Source: Coccinella septempunctata (taxonomy: Eukaryota; Arthropoda; Insecta; Coleoptera; Coccinellidae). From it: a stretch of 64,000 bases of DNA. The notes beneath the pieces were generated by a model that saw only the letters and a list, made by a program, of their open reading frames with translations, was not told the DNA's origin and did not search any database. Both the position numbers and the translations under genes were made by a program. The stretch spans positions 57,004,270 through 57,068,269 of the forward strand of contig NC_058189.1 of assembly GCF_907165205.1 (NCBI RefSeq). Reading direction: 5' to 3'. Each line of letters opens with the position of its first letter. The stretch's first letter is position 1. Positions 1-11,541 of this stretch are shown here, one piece after another.

Positions 1-711
1 CTTCAAAAACAAAAAAGTTATGAGAACTCTTGAAACCTCATTTTTTGCTAATAACTCAAAATAGAAGAATCGTAGGATGCTACGGTTTTTACCATTTTTT
101 GTTTTTCTGAAAAAGAGCTCGGAAATGTGTCATCCGTTTTCTTCAAGCTCTTATGGTTATCGAGATCCCTTCAGTAGACAACGAATTTTGCTCACCCTGT
201 ACAACTGGGTTGAATTTGTACTGCTGAGGGTTGCCATTTATGTATTGTGAATTGGTTTGCATGTGATTAGGCCAACGTCCAAAGCACTCTTTAAAGTCAG
301 ATGATAGCCCCAAAACATACTTTTTGAAGGCCCCATATGATCTTCAGACTTTTAAATCGTTGTCCACACAGTTAATCAATCAGCGAATCATTCCAACCTT
401 TTTCCTGAAAAATTCATTTTAAGTACTTATAAAAGAAAATTAAATATAGGATTTAAAATTTAGTAATGTAATGTGAAATTACGATAGTGAATAATTGTAT
501 TCTCATTGTGATTCAACATTATGGATCTTTTTAGGATTGACCTCTCAAACTGTCAAATTCTCTGTACTGTGGAAATATCTTGAAAAAAATTATATAAACG
601 ATACGATATTTCTTCACAATGCTAAATTGTACTTTGAAAATATTCAGCACATCGATGTTTTCATTCTTCAAGACAAAAACAGTTTCTTTTCATGAATGAT
701 TTTCATTTCAG
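1..711 (+). other. Intron of CNOT1 upstream of the first visible exon
   Basis: I see no coding exon here. The sequence is AT-rich and its short open frames have no recognisable family. It ends in a pyrimidine-rich tract and the acceptor TTTCATTTCAG at 701-711, which opens the first CNOT1 exon. The 5' half of CNOT1 therefore lies left of the window. Confidence 0.6.
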
Positions 712-3700
712 ACAATATGTCGACCAAACTGTATACAACTATCAGATTGAAAGAATGCCTGAACCAATACGACTAAGAAGTACGGTCACACCAGCACAAA
801 TGATCGTTTACGAGGAGTATGCCAGAAACATTCCCGGTTTTTTACCGAACGAACGGGATAGCGCGTTATTGATTCCTAAGCAACAGCATTTGGAAAGTTC
901 CCAGCTTAATGTTGTCAATTCTTTTCCGACTTCGCAAGGAATTCAAGGTGAAGATGCCAGCATTATATTTGAGAAACTACTGTTGGATTTGGAACAATTC
1001 ATACAGGCTATAGCTGCTCAAAGCCAGTACAACCATTTCAATGCCAATATGATCATACTGAGGGACTGTTTAGTGCATACTTTACGATCAAGAGACATCG
1101 CTACACCACAAACGTTAGTTCAGAAGGTGAGTGAATTGGGAAAAATAAAATCTTCTGTTAAAATACAGGGTGTATTTGAAGGTGAGACTTTTTTTTTCAG
1201 AAGGTAGAACTGTTCAATATGAAGAGTTTCACCAAAAATCACCTATACAAAATGACAAAGTTGAAAAAAAATTTAAAATGATTACTGAAATAGATCCTGA
1301 TACGACCCTAGACCGTTTGTTAGCTGAATTATCGCAAAACAGTGGTATAAAACTTATCTCCTGATTCGACCATGTGGTTTTGTTTAGGATATTGGCTCGT
1401 TCGATATTTACGTAGTAATGAAAATGGAAACTTAGGATTGCCGAATTGTTTTCATTATTTTTTAGTTACTTACACGATTTTATGAAATGGCTCATTTCGA
1501 TAACAACTGACAGAAGAGACTTAGGACACAACTGTAAAAAATAGAATAACACTTCAAAATCTCACCAATAAAATTCGTCTAAAGTATTCACGAATTTTTT
1601 CACAATGGGCATCCCAATCTTCTTATTCGAACATTCCAACAATCGTCTTAAAAATGGGATGTAATGGAGAAACATCATAGCACTTTCAACATAACTAACA
1701 CTTTCAAGAAACTGCCTCGATTTTCTACATTTTTTTTTTCACCCTAAATTGCACGATACAACAATTATGATTCTCTCAAAAGTGACCTAATGCATCTAAT
1801 CCGATGAACTTGATACTAAACCATTCATTGTTCAGCCATATGTTTATGTATTGTTTCGTTTTTGCGATGCCGAAGTCACCTTCCACAGTCCCGTACTTGA
1901 AATTCAATGAAATTTTGTCGAACCTCTAGGGGTTGTGTCTCAGCCATCTTGGATATTTTATACAGACAACTTTTGGTTAAACGACTTATTTTGATGAGTT
2001 CCATCTTCTCTCATGAAAAGCCTCACCTTTGAAAACATCCTGTATATGCACAAGTCGAAAAGTTACCCAGTATATGTACTTGCTACCCAGTGAACCTTGT
2101 TCCACCTTAAAGATTGTATCAAATAAGGTGTTTTTAATTCGAGGCAGAAGATGAGTAAAGTAAAATAAATTAAAAATCATAAAAAAAATTTAACTACATT
2201 GAAATAAATGATGCATTGAAATTTATGGACTGAATTGTCAGCAATAGGTCCTTTCGTTTGCATAAAAAGTGTAGAAAATTTCTACACTCAATTCGATTTA
2301 CACCAGTGTAGAGGAAGCTTAGTTTATGTACACATAGTCTAGATGCAGATAAACTACACCTCCTCTACACTGGTGTAAATTGAATCAGCAAACGAATACT
2401 AAAATCGAGTGTAAAAAAGTGCTACACTTTTAATGCAAATGAAAGGACCTAATGCGTATGCTTCATTTAAGAGGTCTTTCTTGCACCTCTTGTTTTTTAA
2501 ATGGTGTTCCTTTACTGTACCAAAAAGTCCAGTTGATGCTAAGACACAAATGGCGACTTGTATACATGTATTGACGATCTATATATTCTTTTGCAGTGCG
2601 TTGAGTGCCTTCAAGAGTCTCTAATTGGAGGACAGTCCGACAACGACCCGTTCGTGTTGAGATTCAAAGAAATAATCATACGAATATTGAAAGCGCTTCA
2701 AGATCCACGATTTTTCGGTCAACAGTGGATGAGCAAGTTCGTCACTAGGGTCCTGATGGAGGGTAGAGACGAATTCCGTTACAACATAGACGCCGCGGAC
2801 ACCCTGATCAAATCCGGCCTCATAAACCTCCCTCAGCTTGATCTGAGCCTCGCTCAGTTGATGGACAACGGCAACAATTACATGGCGGTCAATTTCGCGA
2901 TGCAGATCGCTCAGCTGTATCTGATCGACGACAGATCGAACCAATTCATCACCGAGAACGACCTGATAAACACGATCGACATGCTGGCGAAAATACAGTC
3001 GCATAATCGTTCCGCGCCCGAAGGTCTCGGGACGATAATCGACGTCTTGAGACAAAATCACGAGGCCACATTCTTCGGGGATAGGACTCCGTTCGGACCG
3101 ACAGTGCACATTCATAATGGTGTTCTGCAGGTAATGTTTCCAAGTAATTTTTTTGTATGTATGTTCAGTATATTATTTTATCTTAGTAAAATATATGTTT
3201 GATTATGAGGTTATTTATGATGAAATTTAATTATATGCATATTTATTTGAAGATTTTCTGGTCGAGAATTATCAGAAAATAAAACAATATGTTTGATCAT
3301 CATTACTTGCTCAAAAAAAATTATACTGGCTAATCACTTTGTTATTTCAAAAGTGGTGGGGATAAATACAGGGTTAGAACTATTTAGAGGCTGACTATAG
3401 GAATATCGAAAACCGTTAAAAATAAAGGGTGGCTTTAATTACAATAAAGGAGCACACCAGTATAATCGCTATATAGAATTATGACTACACACCGAATTTC
3501 GTGTAGTTATCTCAAAAAACAAATGAGTTATGAAGAAAAAATGATAATCTTGATTATCAGTATTTTCGAGATATCTCAGGAATCATCAGAGATATTTGGG
3601 AACTGTTTACACCCACCCACTCATCCTTGAATAACGCAACTTTTTCGTAATTTAAGCTACTCTGTATTTCTAACGGTTTACGATATCCCTGCAGTCCCCC

Positions 3701-6700
3701 TATAAATAATTCTAACCCTGTATAACTACTGAAATAAGTAATCTACACAATAATAATATTATGCAGGGTGTTTTTAAAGGTGAGTATTTTTTTATAAAAC
3801 AAGGGATAAATGCAGGGAAAATCATTGAATAAATAGTTCCTGATACGACACTAGATCGTTTGTGCTCAGAAATAGCAAAGAGAAGCACTTTATACTGAAT
3901 ATACGAACATATCGTGTGGTTTCGTTTAGAATATTGATCTGTTGTATTTCTGAATCGAAATCAAAATAGAAACTTTGGATTATTGTTTTTTCTGATGTTT
4001 TCCATGACTCGAACGATTTTTCATCAAATGGTTCATTTTGGAACGTTATACCTAATCAAAGAAAAGATTAAGTGTGAAAAAAATTCAGACAAAAATTCAC
4101 CTATGTATTGGTTTGAGTATTCACAAAATTCATAGTCAACACCGAAATCTTCTTGTTCAAAGTTGTCCGTACATACCTGGCTGGTGTAAAAACAAGGTAA
4201 CAACAATACCGCCTTGTCAACGACCAATGTTTCAAGCACAGCATCTCGATTTTTTACACTCATTTAACCTTACCTATCTCTCATGCTACGCCAAATTTTT
4301 CGATCGACCCCAAACAGTTATTCATAAGTCTCATTGAAACAAACTCTTGTACCTACTTTGCGATGCAATAATGTTAGACTGGAGGGGATGATAACTACGC
4401 CATCTTGATTATTTTGATGAGTATCACCTTCTTTGTCATCATCCTTTGAACTGAATTGCACCTCCTTTGCTGTATCTTCTTGATTAAGAGTACTCTACGG
4501 TGGGCTACCTGAGGTCCATTCTTGTAACTGGAGGTTCTACTCAGTTATTTGTTCACATCCAGATACGCAGAAATTTTTTAAAGATAGTTTTCATGAGCTC
4601 ATGAAGAGCTGTGCTTCTGGCGCTTGTCAATCCTCTGGGTCGAACTCTGTTTTAAATCTACCGATCTTCTGATCCACTTCAAAAAGTAGATCCACTGGTT
4701 TTGAACTTGATCATATCTGTATTTTTATTAATAATGAGAAAATATTTCCGGGGTCCAACAGTGTTGGTTGAGTTCAGTACCTGGATGGTAGACCGCTCTG
4801 GTTATAAAATTGAACAATTCCAAACTTATCATAATGGTCAACATAATATGCTCAGTAATAACTGCCTGGATATTGTATCTGCTCCTGGCTCAAATTAAAT
4901 CTGAATATAACTTGACTTATGTCCGTTTGTACCTACTTTTTTAAGGCAGGCTCAACGTTCAGTCATACTTATTGCTGTGACACCTTCTATATGAATCAGT
5001 GAAATGAGCAAGCCTCAACTTAGTCTGCTTTAAATGAGTCTGTGCAAACGAGCATAAATTGTTTTAAAATGTGGCGAACCTTCCAACTATCATTGACAAC
5101 TGCTTGATGAATTGAAAACTGTAATTTTACACATTCCCGAAGTGGATAACTATTTGAAATTTGGTTTTTTGCATTTTAGGTTAGAGCTCCCAACTATGAA
5201 GATCCCCCTGGTCTTGTGGAGAAAACCGATTATCTTCTAAGAGAATGGATTGGGATATACAATTCGCAGCCTCAAGGAAGGGATACAACAAAGCAGTTCA
5301 CTATGTTTGTCCATCAGATGAACGTGCATGGCATACTGAAAACGGACGACCTGATCACCAGGTTTTTCCGCCTTTCCACCCAGATATGCGTAGAAACAGT
5401 TTACAGAAGTTTGACAGACAAATCAGTTTCCATGAACCTGACGCGAGCTAAGATTTACCACACCTTGGATGCTTTCGTGAAATTGGTCGCGTTACTGGTG
5501 AAACACTCGGGCGAAGCTAATAACACGAACACTAAAGTGCACCTTTTAAACAAAGTTTTGGGAATCGTAGCTGGATGCCTACTACAAGATCACGACACAA
5601 GAGTTATTGACTTCCATCAGTTGCCTTATCAAAGAATTTTTACGATGCTCTTTTTGGAGCTCAACTCTCCGGAGCCAGTTTTGGAGACGATCAACTTCCA
5701 CGTTTTGACAGCTTTCTGTCATACGTTGCATATATTAAGACCAAGTAAAGCAGCTGGATTCTCTTATGCTTGGTTGGAACTAGTCAGTCATCGAACGTTC
5801 ATGGGGAGAATTCTGGCTAACTCGCCTCAACAAAAAGGATGGCCGATGTACGCGCAATTACTTATTGACCTGTTCAAGCACCTATCACCTTTCCTCAGGA
5901 ATGCTGAGCTGGCGAAGCCAGTCACCATGTTGTACAAAGGAACCCTAAGAGTATTACTGGTTCTATTACATGACTTCCCGGAGTTCTTGTGCGATTATCA
6001 TTATAATTTCTGTGATGTCATCCCACCGAATTGTATTCAAATGAGGAATTTGATCTTGTCTGCATTTCCTAGAAATATGAGACTGCCCGATCCGTTTACG
6101 CCAAACTTGAAGGTGGACATGCTGCCGGAAATATCGTATGGGCCTCGTATTTTGGCAAATGTTTCGATCATGATCACGCCTGCGCAGTTCAAAAAGGAGC
6201 TCGATTCTTACCTGAAAGCCCGCGCTCCAGTGACTTTCCTTTCCGAGTTGAGAAGTAATCTACAACTTTCCAGTGCTCCAGGAGTTCGCTACAACATTCT
6301 TCTAATGAATGCTTTGGTACTATATGTGGGCAGTCAGGCTATTTCCCATATTCGTAGTAAAGGACAGACTCCGAATATGTCGACTATCGCACACAGTGCC
6401 CACATGGACATCTTTCAGAATTTGGCTGTTGATTTGGACACTGAGGGAAGGTAATTATCCATTTGAATAGAATAATTTTCGATACCACAAACTATTAGTT
6501 GACTATTAGTCAACTTATGTAGTTCTCTGATATTTTCATTGGCTTTTCATATTTGAAGCTGTGTTTCCTTAGTAAAAGAAGATTTTTTTAAAGGACTGAT
6601 AGTTCAAATTTGAAACAAAAATGAAAGAACATATGACAATGATAAGAAAAATCCAGGAAACACTTTCAAATGAATCATCAAATCAATCAATGTTTCTTGG

Positions 6701-7509
6701 ATGAAACTGTATAGCTATGATATAATTGAATTAAATTTTATTTTAATCAAGTCTAATTCTGAGAGCTATCTAATAAGATCATTTTAGTGTTAGCTAGGAA
6801 TTCGAGCGTTCCTATAAGGTGGAAATATTTCTGACATACTTTATTTTCATAATTTGATAACAACTACACCATCTGAAGTTATAAATGGGATTTTTGCTTA
6901 TAATAACTTTTTATTTTCAGATACCTATTTTTAAATGCTATTGCGAACCAGTTGAGATATCCAAACAGTCACACTCATTATTTCTCCTGCACTTTGTTAT
7001 ATTTGTTTGCTGAAGCGAACACCGAAGCTATTCAAGAACAAATTACAAGGGTCCTCCTTGAGCGATTGATCGTTAATAGGCCACACCCATGGGGGTTGTT
7101 GATTACTTTCATTGAACTGATAAAGAATCCTACGTACAAATTTTGGAGCCATGAATTCGTTCGTTGTGCCCCAGAAATCGAAAAGTAAGTTTACTCTGCT
7201 ATATTTCTACAATGATCGAAAAATAAGGTGCTGTTTCACATCTGAAATGAGTAGATTTTGAAAGTGTTGTTTTAACAGAGAATTTATATTTTATAATTGA
7301 ATACACATTGAAAAAACACTCCTGAAATGTGTGTGTCCCTGAAATGAAAATACAGGGATACACCACTTCATGCTGTGAAACATCCACATTTTATATTTGA
7401 CATCTGTCATAAATGTTACTTTTGTTTCAGGTTATTCGAATCTGTGGCCCGATCCTGTATGGTACAGAAAACTTCAGGGCAACCACAAGATGGTGAACTG
7501 CAAGAATGA
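712..7509 (+). CDS. CNOT1: CCR4-NOT transcription complex subunit 1, 3' half (5' end outside window)
   Basis: CNOT1 (fly Not1) is the large scaffold of the cytoplasmic CCR4-NOT deadenylase. It holds the CAF1/CCR4 nucleases and the CNOT2/CNOT3 module for mRNA deadenylation and repression. Five exons join in phase: 712-1126, 2597-3130, 5180-6450, 6921-7184 and 7431-7509 (stop TGA). All introns are GT-AG. They give about 853 residues, against more than 2,000 in full-length animal proteins, so roughly the N-terminal 60% is missing. Conserved stretches include STVTPAQMIVYEEYARNIPG in the first exon. The C-terminal NOT1 domain, which binds CNOT2/3, is seen as LRYPNSHTHYFSCTLLYLF and NRPHPWGLLITFIELIKNP. 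The protein ends shortly after KLFESVARSCM, as is usual for the family. Introns 1 and 2 carry mobile-element copies. No frameshift was seen. Confidence 0.95.
1164..2044. repeat. DNA-transposon-like element with inverted ends, family R1, copy A
   Basis: This lies in CNOT1 intron 1. The left end TACAGGGTGTATTTGAAGG is repeated in inverted form at the right end (2022-2044, CACCTTTGAAAACATCCTGTA), and TA sits at both edges. The inner sequence (for example near 1294-1335 and 1370-1400) aligns by eye with copy B at 3762. No intact transposase is visible, so this is a non-autonomous or decayed copy. Confidence 0.65.
2247..2449. mobile_element. MITE-like inverted-repeat element, TA-flanked
   Basis: The left arm begins GGTCCTTTCGTTTGCAT and the right arm ends ATGCAAATGAAAGGACC, with TA on both outer sides (2245-2246 and 2450-2451). 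Inner stem blocks also pair: TTACACCAGTGTAGAGG against CCTCTACACTGGTGTAA, around a short loop near 2310-2360. It is about 203 bp, non-coding and inside CNOT1 intron 1. A Tc1/mariner-type MITE is inferred from the TA duplication. Confidence 0.75.
3367..3722. mobile_element. MITE-like element with ~50 bp terminal inverted repeats
   Basis: The left end TACAGGGTTAGAACTATTTA and the right end (TAAATAATTCTAACCCTGTA) are near-perfect inverted repeats. The match continues inward to ATATCG.AAACCGTTA on both arms. The element is about 356 bp, lies in CNOT1 intron 2 and has no coding capacity. TA at both edges suggests a mariner-type target duplication. Confidence 0.75.
3762..4440. repeat. Family R1 element, copy B
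   Basis: This second, diverged copy of the element at 1164 lies in CNOT1 intron 2. It shares the left end TGCAGGGTGTTTTTAAAGG and inner blocks such as CCTGATACGAC.CTAGA.CGTTTGT and TGTGGTTTCGTTTAG. Near its right side, TTTTGATGAGT with CATCTTC nearby matches copy A near 1990-2010. The right end is unclear and the stated end is approximate. Confidence 0.55.
4441..5179 (+). other. Remainder of CNOT1 intron 2
   Basis: No exon is recognised. A segment at about 4755-4800 resembles the 3' part of 5S rRNA (see findings). The intron ends with GCATTTTAG at 5171-5179, opening the largest visible CNOT1 exon. Confidence 0.5.
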
Positions 7510-8116
7510 TGCATAACATATTATATAAATATTTGAAACATGTGATCTGTGAACTGTACATAGTGTTATTAAAAAATTCATTATTTTGATTCTTGAAGCT
7601 TGTTACAGAATTTTTGGGTTCTATGATTTCGACTATAAACTAAAATTAGGATGTAGATATTAGCGTTGTAATATAATAGGTATTTTTAAGAATTTTCAAA
7701 TATTTGTAATTATATAAATAATTCATGTATGTATTAAATGGATTTCATGTTTTTCAGGATATAAGTAGGAAGTTTCATTTCGGCTTTGATGCCAATTGCC
7801 TTTGAAATTATTATAGACAATATTATTGGTGAGGTTAGAATCACTCACTTGGCGGGAGATTGCTTTTCAAATTTTTTTACGTTGCGACTTATGCAGAGCC
7901 AACTTTGAGATGGAATATCACTATCTAGAAGTGAATGGTTAATAAAACATATAAGAATATCTAAAATTGGTTACCTTCATCGTAAGCAGTGTTTCCAAGT
8001 CTGTTTCACATCACAATATACTTTTATATGTCCTAAAATCAAAATTGAAAACGTTCGGAAATCTATATGTTGTGGATGATTATTTCTGCTGTATGTCAAT
8101 CATGAATCATACAAGA

Positions 8117-8253
8117 GCTGTATTCGGGTTCGGCTTTCGGACAGTCCGAGAATGGTTCTAGAACTGCGCAGAGGATTCGATACTAGAGCGCAACAGTTTT
8201 GCGCAGTTTTAGAACAATTCTCGGACCGTCCAAAAGTCGAACCCGAATACAGC
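8117..8253. repeat. 137 bp foldback (hairpin) element, copy A
   Basis: The arms GCTGTATTCGGGTTCGGCTT and the inverted right end (AGTCGAACCCGAATACAGC) make an almost complete hairpin. The stem continues through GGACAGTCCGAGAATGGTTCTAGAACTGCGCA. A second copy of nearly the same length lies at 20074-20210, so this is a mobile family and not a single local palindrome. Confidence 0.8.
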
Positions 8254-8380
8254 CAAGATGAATTTCCATGAATCTTGTCGACCTAAAGCTAGTCATGCGC
8301 ATATGAAAACTATAGCTTATGAATCATATGTTTTAAAAAGGAATACCGATTCAATGATGCGAAATGGATTCACATAAGGT

Positions 8381-8721
8381 CATGGGCGTAGCCAGGGTTG
8401 AGTTTCGGGAGGGGTTTTAAATGAAATTTTTCTGATTTTGACATATAAAGCCCGTTTGCAACAGCCGAGAATTCTCTACAAAATTCTCGCAAGAAAAGGG
8501 CGGAGACTATTTAGTACGCAACTGAACAGAGAATTCTACCGAAAGTGCGTATGTAACGGTACATAATTCACGGCGCATGAAATCTCGAGTTAATTTTCTA
8601 GAGAATTCTCGGCTGTTGCAAACGGGCTTAAAGTGAGACTTTTTGAATATGATATTACGGATACCTTTATTATTTCGGGGTGGGTTTGAACCCCCAAAAC
8701 CCCCCCCTGGCTACGCCCGTG
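8381..8721. mobile_element. hAT-type MITE with 8 bp target-site duplication
   Basis: The element begins CATGGGCGTAGCCAGGG and ends CCCCTGGCTACGCCCGTG, forming inverted ends. It is flanked on both sides by CATAAGGT (8373-8380 and 8722-8729). An exact 8 bp direct duplication is the signature of hAT-superfamily insertion. It is about 341 bp with no coding capacity. The inner element at 8449-8628 accounts for roughly half of the length. Confidence 0.85.
8449..8628. mobile_element. Nested inverted-repeat element inside the hAT MITE
   Basis: The inverted ends AGCCCGTTTGCAACAGCCGA and TCGGCTGTTGCAAACGGGCT pair perfectly, and the match continues into GAATTCTC. TAA on both sides would be a 3 bp duplication, as in PIF/Harbinger elements. 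The element sits wholly within the hAT MITE and so inserted later. Confidence 0.75.
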
Positions 8722-9231
8722 CATAAGGTAGTTTTAATAAGCATGCTGTTTTAAGGCACTGATACTATACAAAATTCATGAATCTTTCAAAATTTTGATG
8801 CCAACTTTGAATGTGGATTAAACCAAAGATTAATCTTTGGCAAAGATCTAATCTTTGATCTTTGGATGAAGCATTTGCCGAAATTACTAGTTTTCTGTCT
8901 AGTAGCTGGAGTTCTCTTCTCAGTCATGTAAGGAGGAAAGAAGAAGAAGAAAACTTCCAATACAATGAAAAAGAAAATAAAGATTCCTGCTCTATGATTA
9001 ATTTGATATTCTATGGGCATAACCTAGACACTTCAGAAAAGGCACGAGAAGACAGTTGTATTTTGAATCAAGTGTTATAATTTTTGTTATGGAATAGTGT
9101 TTTGAAGCAAAAAGTTTCGAATTTAAAAAGGTTACCTGACGCTGGTTGTAGTGGGTGAAGTTTTAAAACGTTACTCTCTGAAGCTTTCTATCAGTTACAC
9201 TACTATATAAGAGGATCAGTCTTTCGCAAAA

Positions 9232-11297
9232 ATGTCTGATAGTGAAAAAATGGATGTATGCCACGATGGAACTGAGAGCGAGGATGAAAGTGTTGCAGAA
9301 AATGAAAACGAGTCGCCAGTCAAGAAAGATGTGTACCTACCCGGAAAGCCTCTTGAAGAAGGTGAAGAATTAGTTTGCGATCAATCAGCTTATGTTATGT
9401 TGCATCAAGCAAGAACGGGAGCCCCATGCTTAAGTTTTGATGTAATTGAGGATAATCTTGGAGTCAACCGCGAGAATTTTCCACTGACCTGTTATATTGT
9501 TGCTGGTACTCAAGGACATCAAAACCATGTGAATAATGTCGTTGTTATGAAATTGCATAATTTACACAAAACTATTGAAGAAGAAGATGAGGAAGATGAT
9601 GAATTATCAGATAATGAAGATGAAATTCAAGAACCAAAATTTGCTGCTGCTTCTATCAAACACCAAGGTGGTGTTAATAGAATCAGGGTAATTAGAAACT
9701 CATACTTTTAATTTACTTTTCATGATCAGAGATATGACGAAGGATGTTTATTTTCAGAGCTATAAATACAATAATATTACCCTGGCTGCAAGTTGGAGTG
9801 AACTTGGGAGGGTAAATATTTGGGATCTTACAGAACAGTTACAAGCTGTGGATGATGGTGAATTACTCAAAGTGTATAATAACCAGAATAAATCTCATTC
9901 TACAAAACCACTATTCACATTTAGTGGCCACCAGAAAGAAGGATTCTCCATGGATTGGTCTCCTACTATGCCAGGGGTAAGTATTATTTTTTTTTAATTT
10001 AAATTTCAGTGTATGTATAAGGAACTGGATTGGTGTATTTCTTTCCACTGGTGTAGTGTGGAGTTCTCAATAGGATCTCTGTTAAGTAATAAGCTGTTGC
10101 CGAGTATAATAATTTTAAATTGATCATGTTTTCCCTAGGTTCTAGCAACTGGAGATTGTAGAAGGGATATACATATTTGGACACCTTCTGAAAGTAACAG
10201 CTGGTCAGTAGATCAGAGGCCATTAATTGGTCATACAGATTCTGTTGAAGATTTACAATGGTCTCCAGAAGAGAGACATGTGTTAGCATCTTGTTCAGTA
10301 GATAGAACTATAAGAATTTGGGATACAAGATCATCGCCAAATGAAGCATGCAAGTTGATAGTTAAAGAGGCACACAAAAATGATGTAAATGTTATAAATT
10401 GGAATAAGGGCGAACCTTTCATTCTCAGTGGTAAGTAGATAAATTATAATTAGGAAATTTCCATCAGTAGCAGGAGGCATATGACAAATGAACTCAAAAT
10501 ATTGAGATCAAATGAATGAAAATATGTGCTTACCATAAGGTGTTTCTAACTGTTCTATAAAGTAATTGTATAAGTTCACAAGTCATTATTGAAAATTAGT
10601 TTCATAACTTAAATTTTTTCAATTTGATTTGTTTCCGTCAAAAATTGTCATTTGTCAATATAAATCGGTCCATGTCAAAAGTTCTTCTCCTTCTAAGGTT
10701 AAGAAAATTTTTCTGTATGAATTTGAATACCTTTTTTTTAAGGTGGGGATGACGGTTTTCTGCACATATGGGATTTGAGAAGTATTCGCAGTGAAAAGCC
10801 ATTGGCAAGCTTCAAACATCATTTGGGCCCAATTACAACTGTTGAATGGAGTCCTGTAGATCCTGCAGTCTTTGCTTCAGGAGGAGAAGATAACCAAATA
10901 GCTTTATGGGATTTATCTGTGGAAAAAGAAGATGAACCCTCAAGTGAAGATATTGAAGTAAGTCAATTTCTTTTGAATTTTCTGAACTAAACATTAAAGT
11001 AATCAACCAGAACTTTCTTGCTTACTCAGATCCTTATGAAATGGGTTCATGATTTGAATGATCCACATCGATTTCTAAAATGAATCAAATGAAAATTTTG
11101 ATACTCAATTTAGCTTTGTTTAAAACCGACTGGAATTAATTATTATGTTCTTTTTATAGGACTTACCACCACAACTGATGTTTATTCATCAAGGACAAAC
11201 AAACATCAAAGAATTACATTGGCATCCGCAACTGACAAATGTTATCATAAGTACAGCTGAAAGTGGTTTTAATATATTCAGAACTATCAGTTTTTAA
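9232..11297 (+). CDS. GRWD1: Glutamate-rich WD repeat-containing protein 1 homologue
   Basis: GRWD1 (yeast Rrb1) is a nucleolar WD40 chaperone for ribosomal protein L3 in 60S subunit assembly. Five exons join in phase: 9232-9687, 9758-9976, 10139-10430, 10743-10957 and 11160-11297 (stop TAA). They give 439 residues, close to the human length of about 446. The N-terminus is acidic, with a further run EEEDEEDDELSDNEDE around residues 122-137. The family N-terminal domain follows (YLPGKPLEEGEELVCD, then a histone-chaperone-like CAF1C region), then WD repeats such as GHTDSVEDLQWSPEERHVLA, SCSVDRTIRIWD and SGGEDNQIALWD. The start is the first ATG after stops and precedes the acidic family N-terminus. 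It converges with PMS2, with 244 bases between the stop codons. Confidence 0.95.
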
Positions 11298-11320
11298 AGC
11301 TTCTGTGAAAAAGTGTAATG

Positions 11321-11330
11321 AATAAATAAA
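11321..11330 (+). terminator. GRWD1 polyadenylation signal
   Basis: AATAAATAAA lies about 25 bases after the GRWD1 stop, giving a short 3' UTR. Confidence 0.6.
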
Positions 11331-11456
11331 TAAGGAACTGTTATAAGAAGTGTTATCATTGAGCACCAGGTTGGGCCTCTAAAATATAAACTGGGTCAAA
11401 TATGTGTATTTCCATGGCAATAGTGCTGGTAATAATACCATCATTATCCTGAATAA

Positions 11457-11462
11457 ATTTAT
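11457..11462 (-). terminator. PMS2 polyadenylation signal (candidate)
   Basis: TTTATT on the plus strand reads AATAAA on the minus strand, about 80 bases after the PMS2 stop. The 3' ends of GRWD1 and PMS2 are therefore close but probably do not overlap. Confidence 0.4.
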
Positions 11463-11541
11463 TCTACAAAAGTATATTGTACAAGATAAAAAAAAGTGTA
11501 AAAAATTCATTTGTAATGATGAACATATTTCCAAAAATATT

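Larger units (their letters stand above)
7510..9231. other. CNOT1 3' UTR, intergenic DNA and GRWD1 5' region
   Basis: AT-rich DNA follows the CNOT1 stop. The interval contains a foldback element at 8117-8253 and a hAT-type MITE at 8381-8721 with another element inside it. Short AAGATTAATCTTTGG-like palindromes lie near 8830-8875. The open frames at 8862-9080 look like chance translations. The last ~100 bases before 9232 should contain the GRWD1 promoter and leader. Confidence 0.5.

Noticed and set aside
2621..3115. Long minus-strand open frame opposite the CNOT1 exon 2597-3130
   Set aside because: It is the antisense shadow of a conserved exon. The plus-strand translation matches CNOT1 and the minus one matches no family I know.
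9999..10289. Minus-strand ORF across a GRWD1 intron and exon
   Set aside because: It overlaps WD40 coding sequence in antisense and has no recognisable domain.
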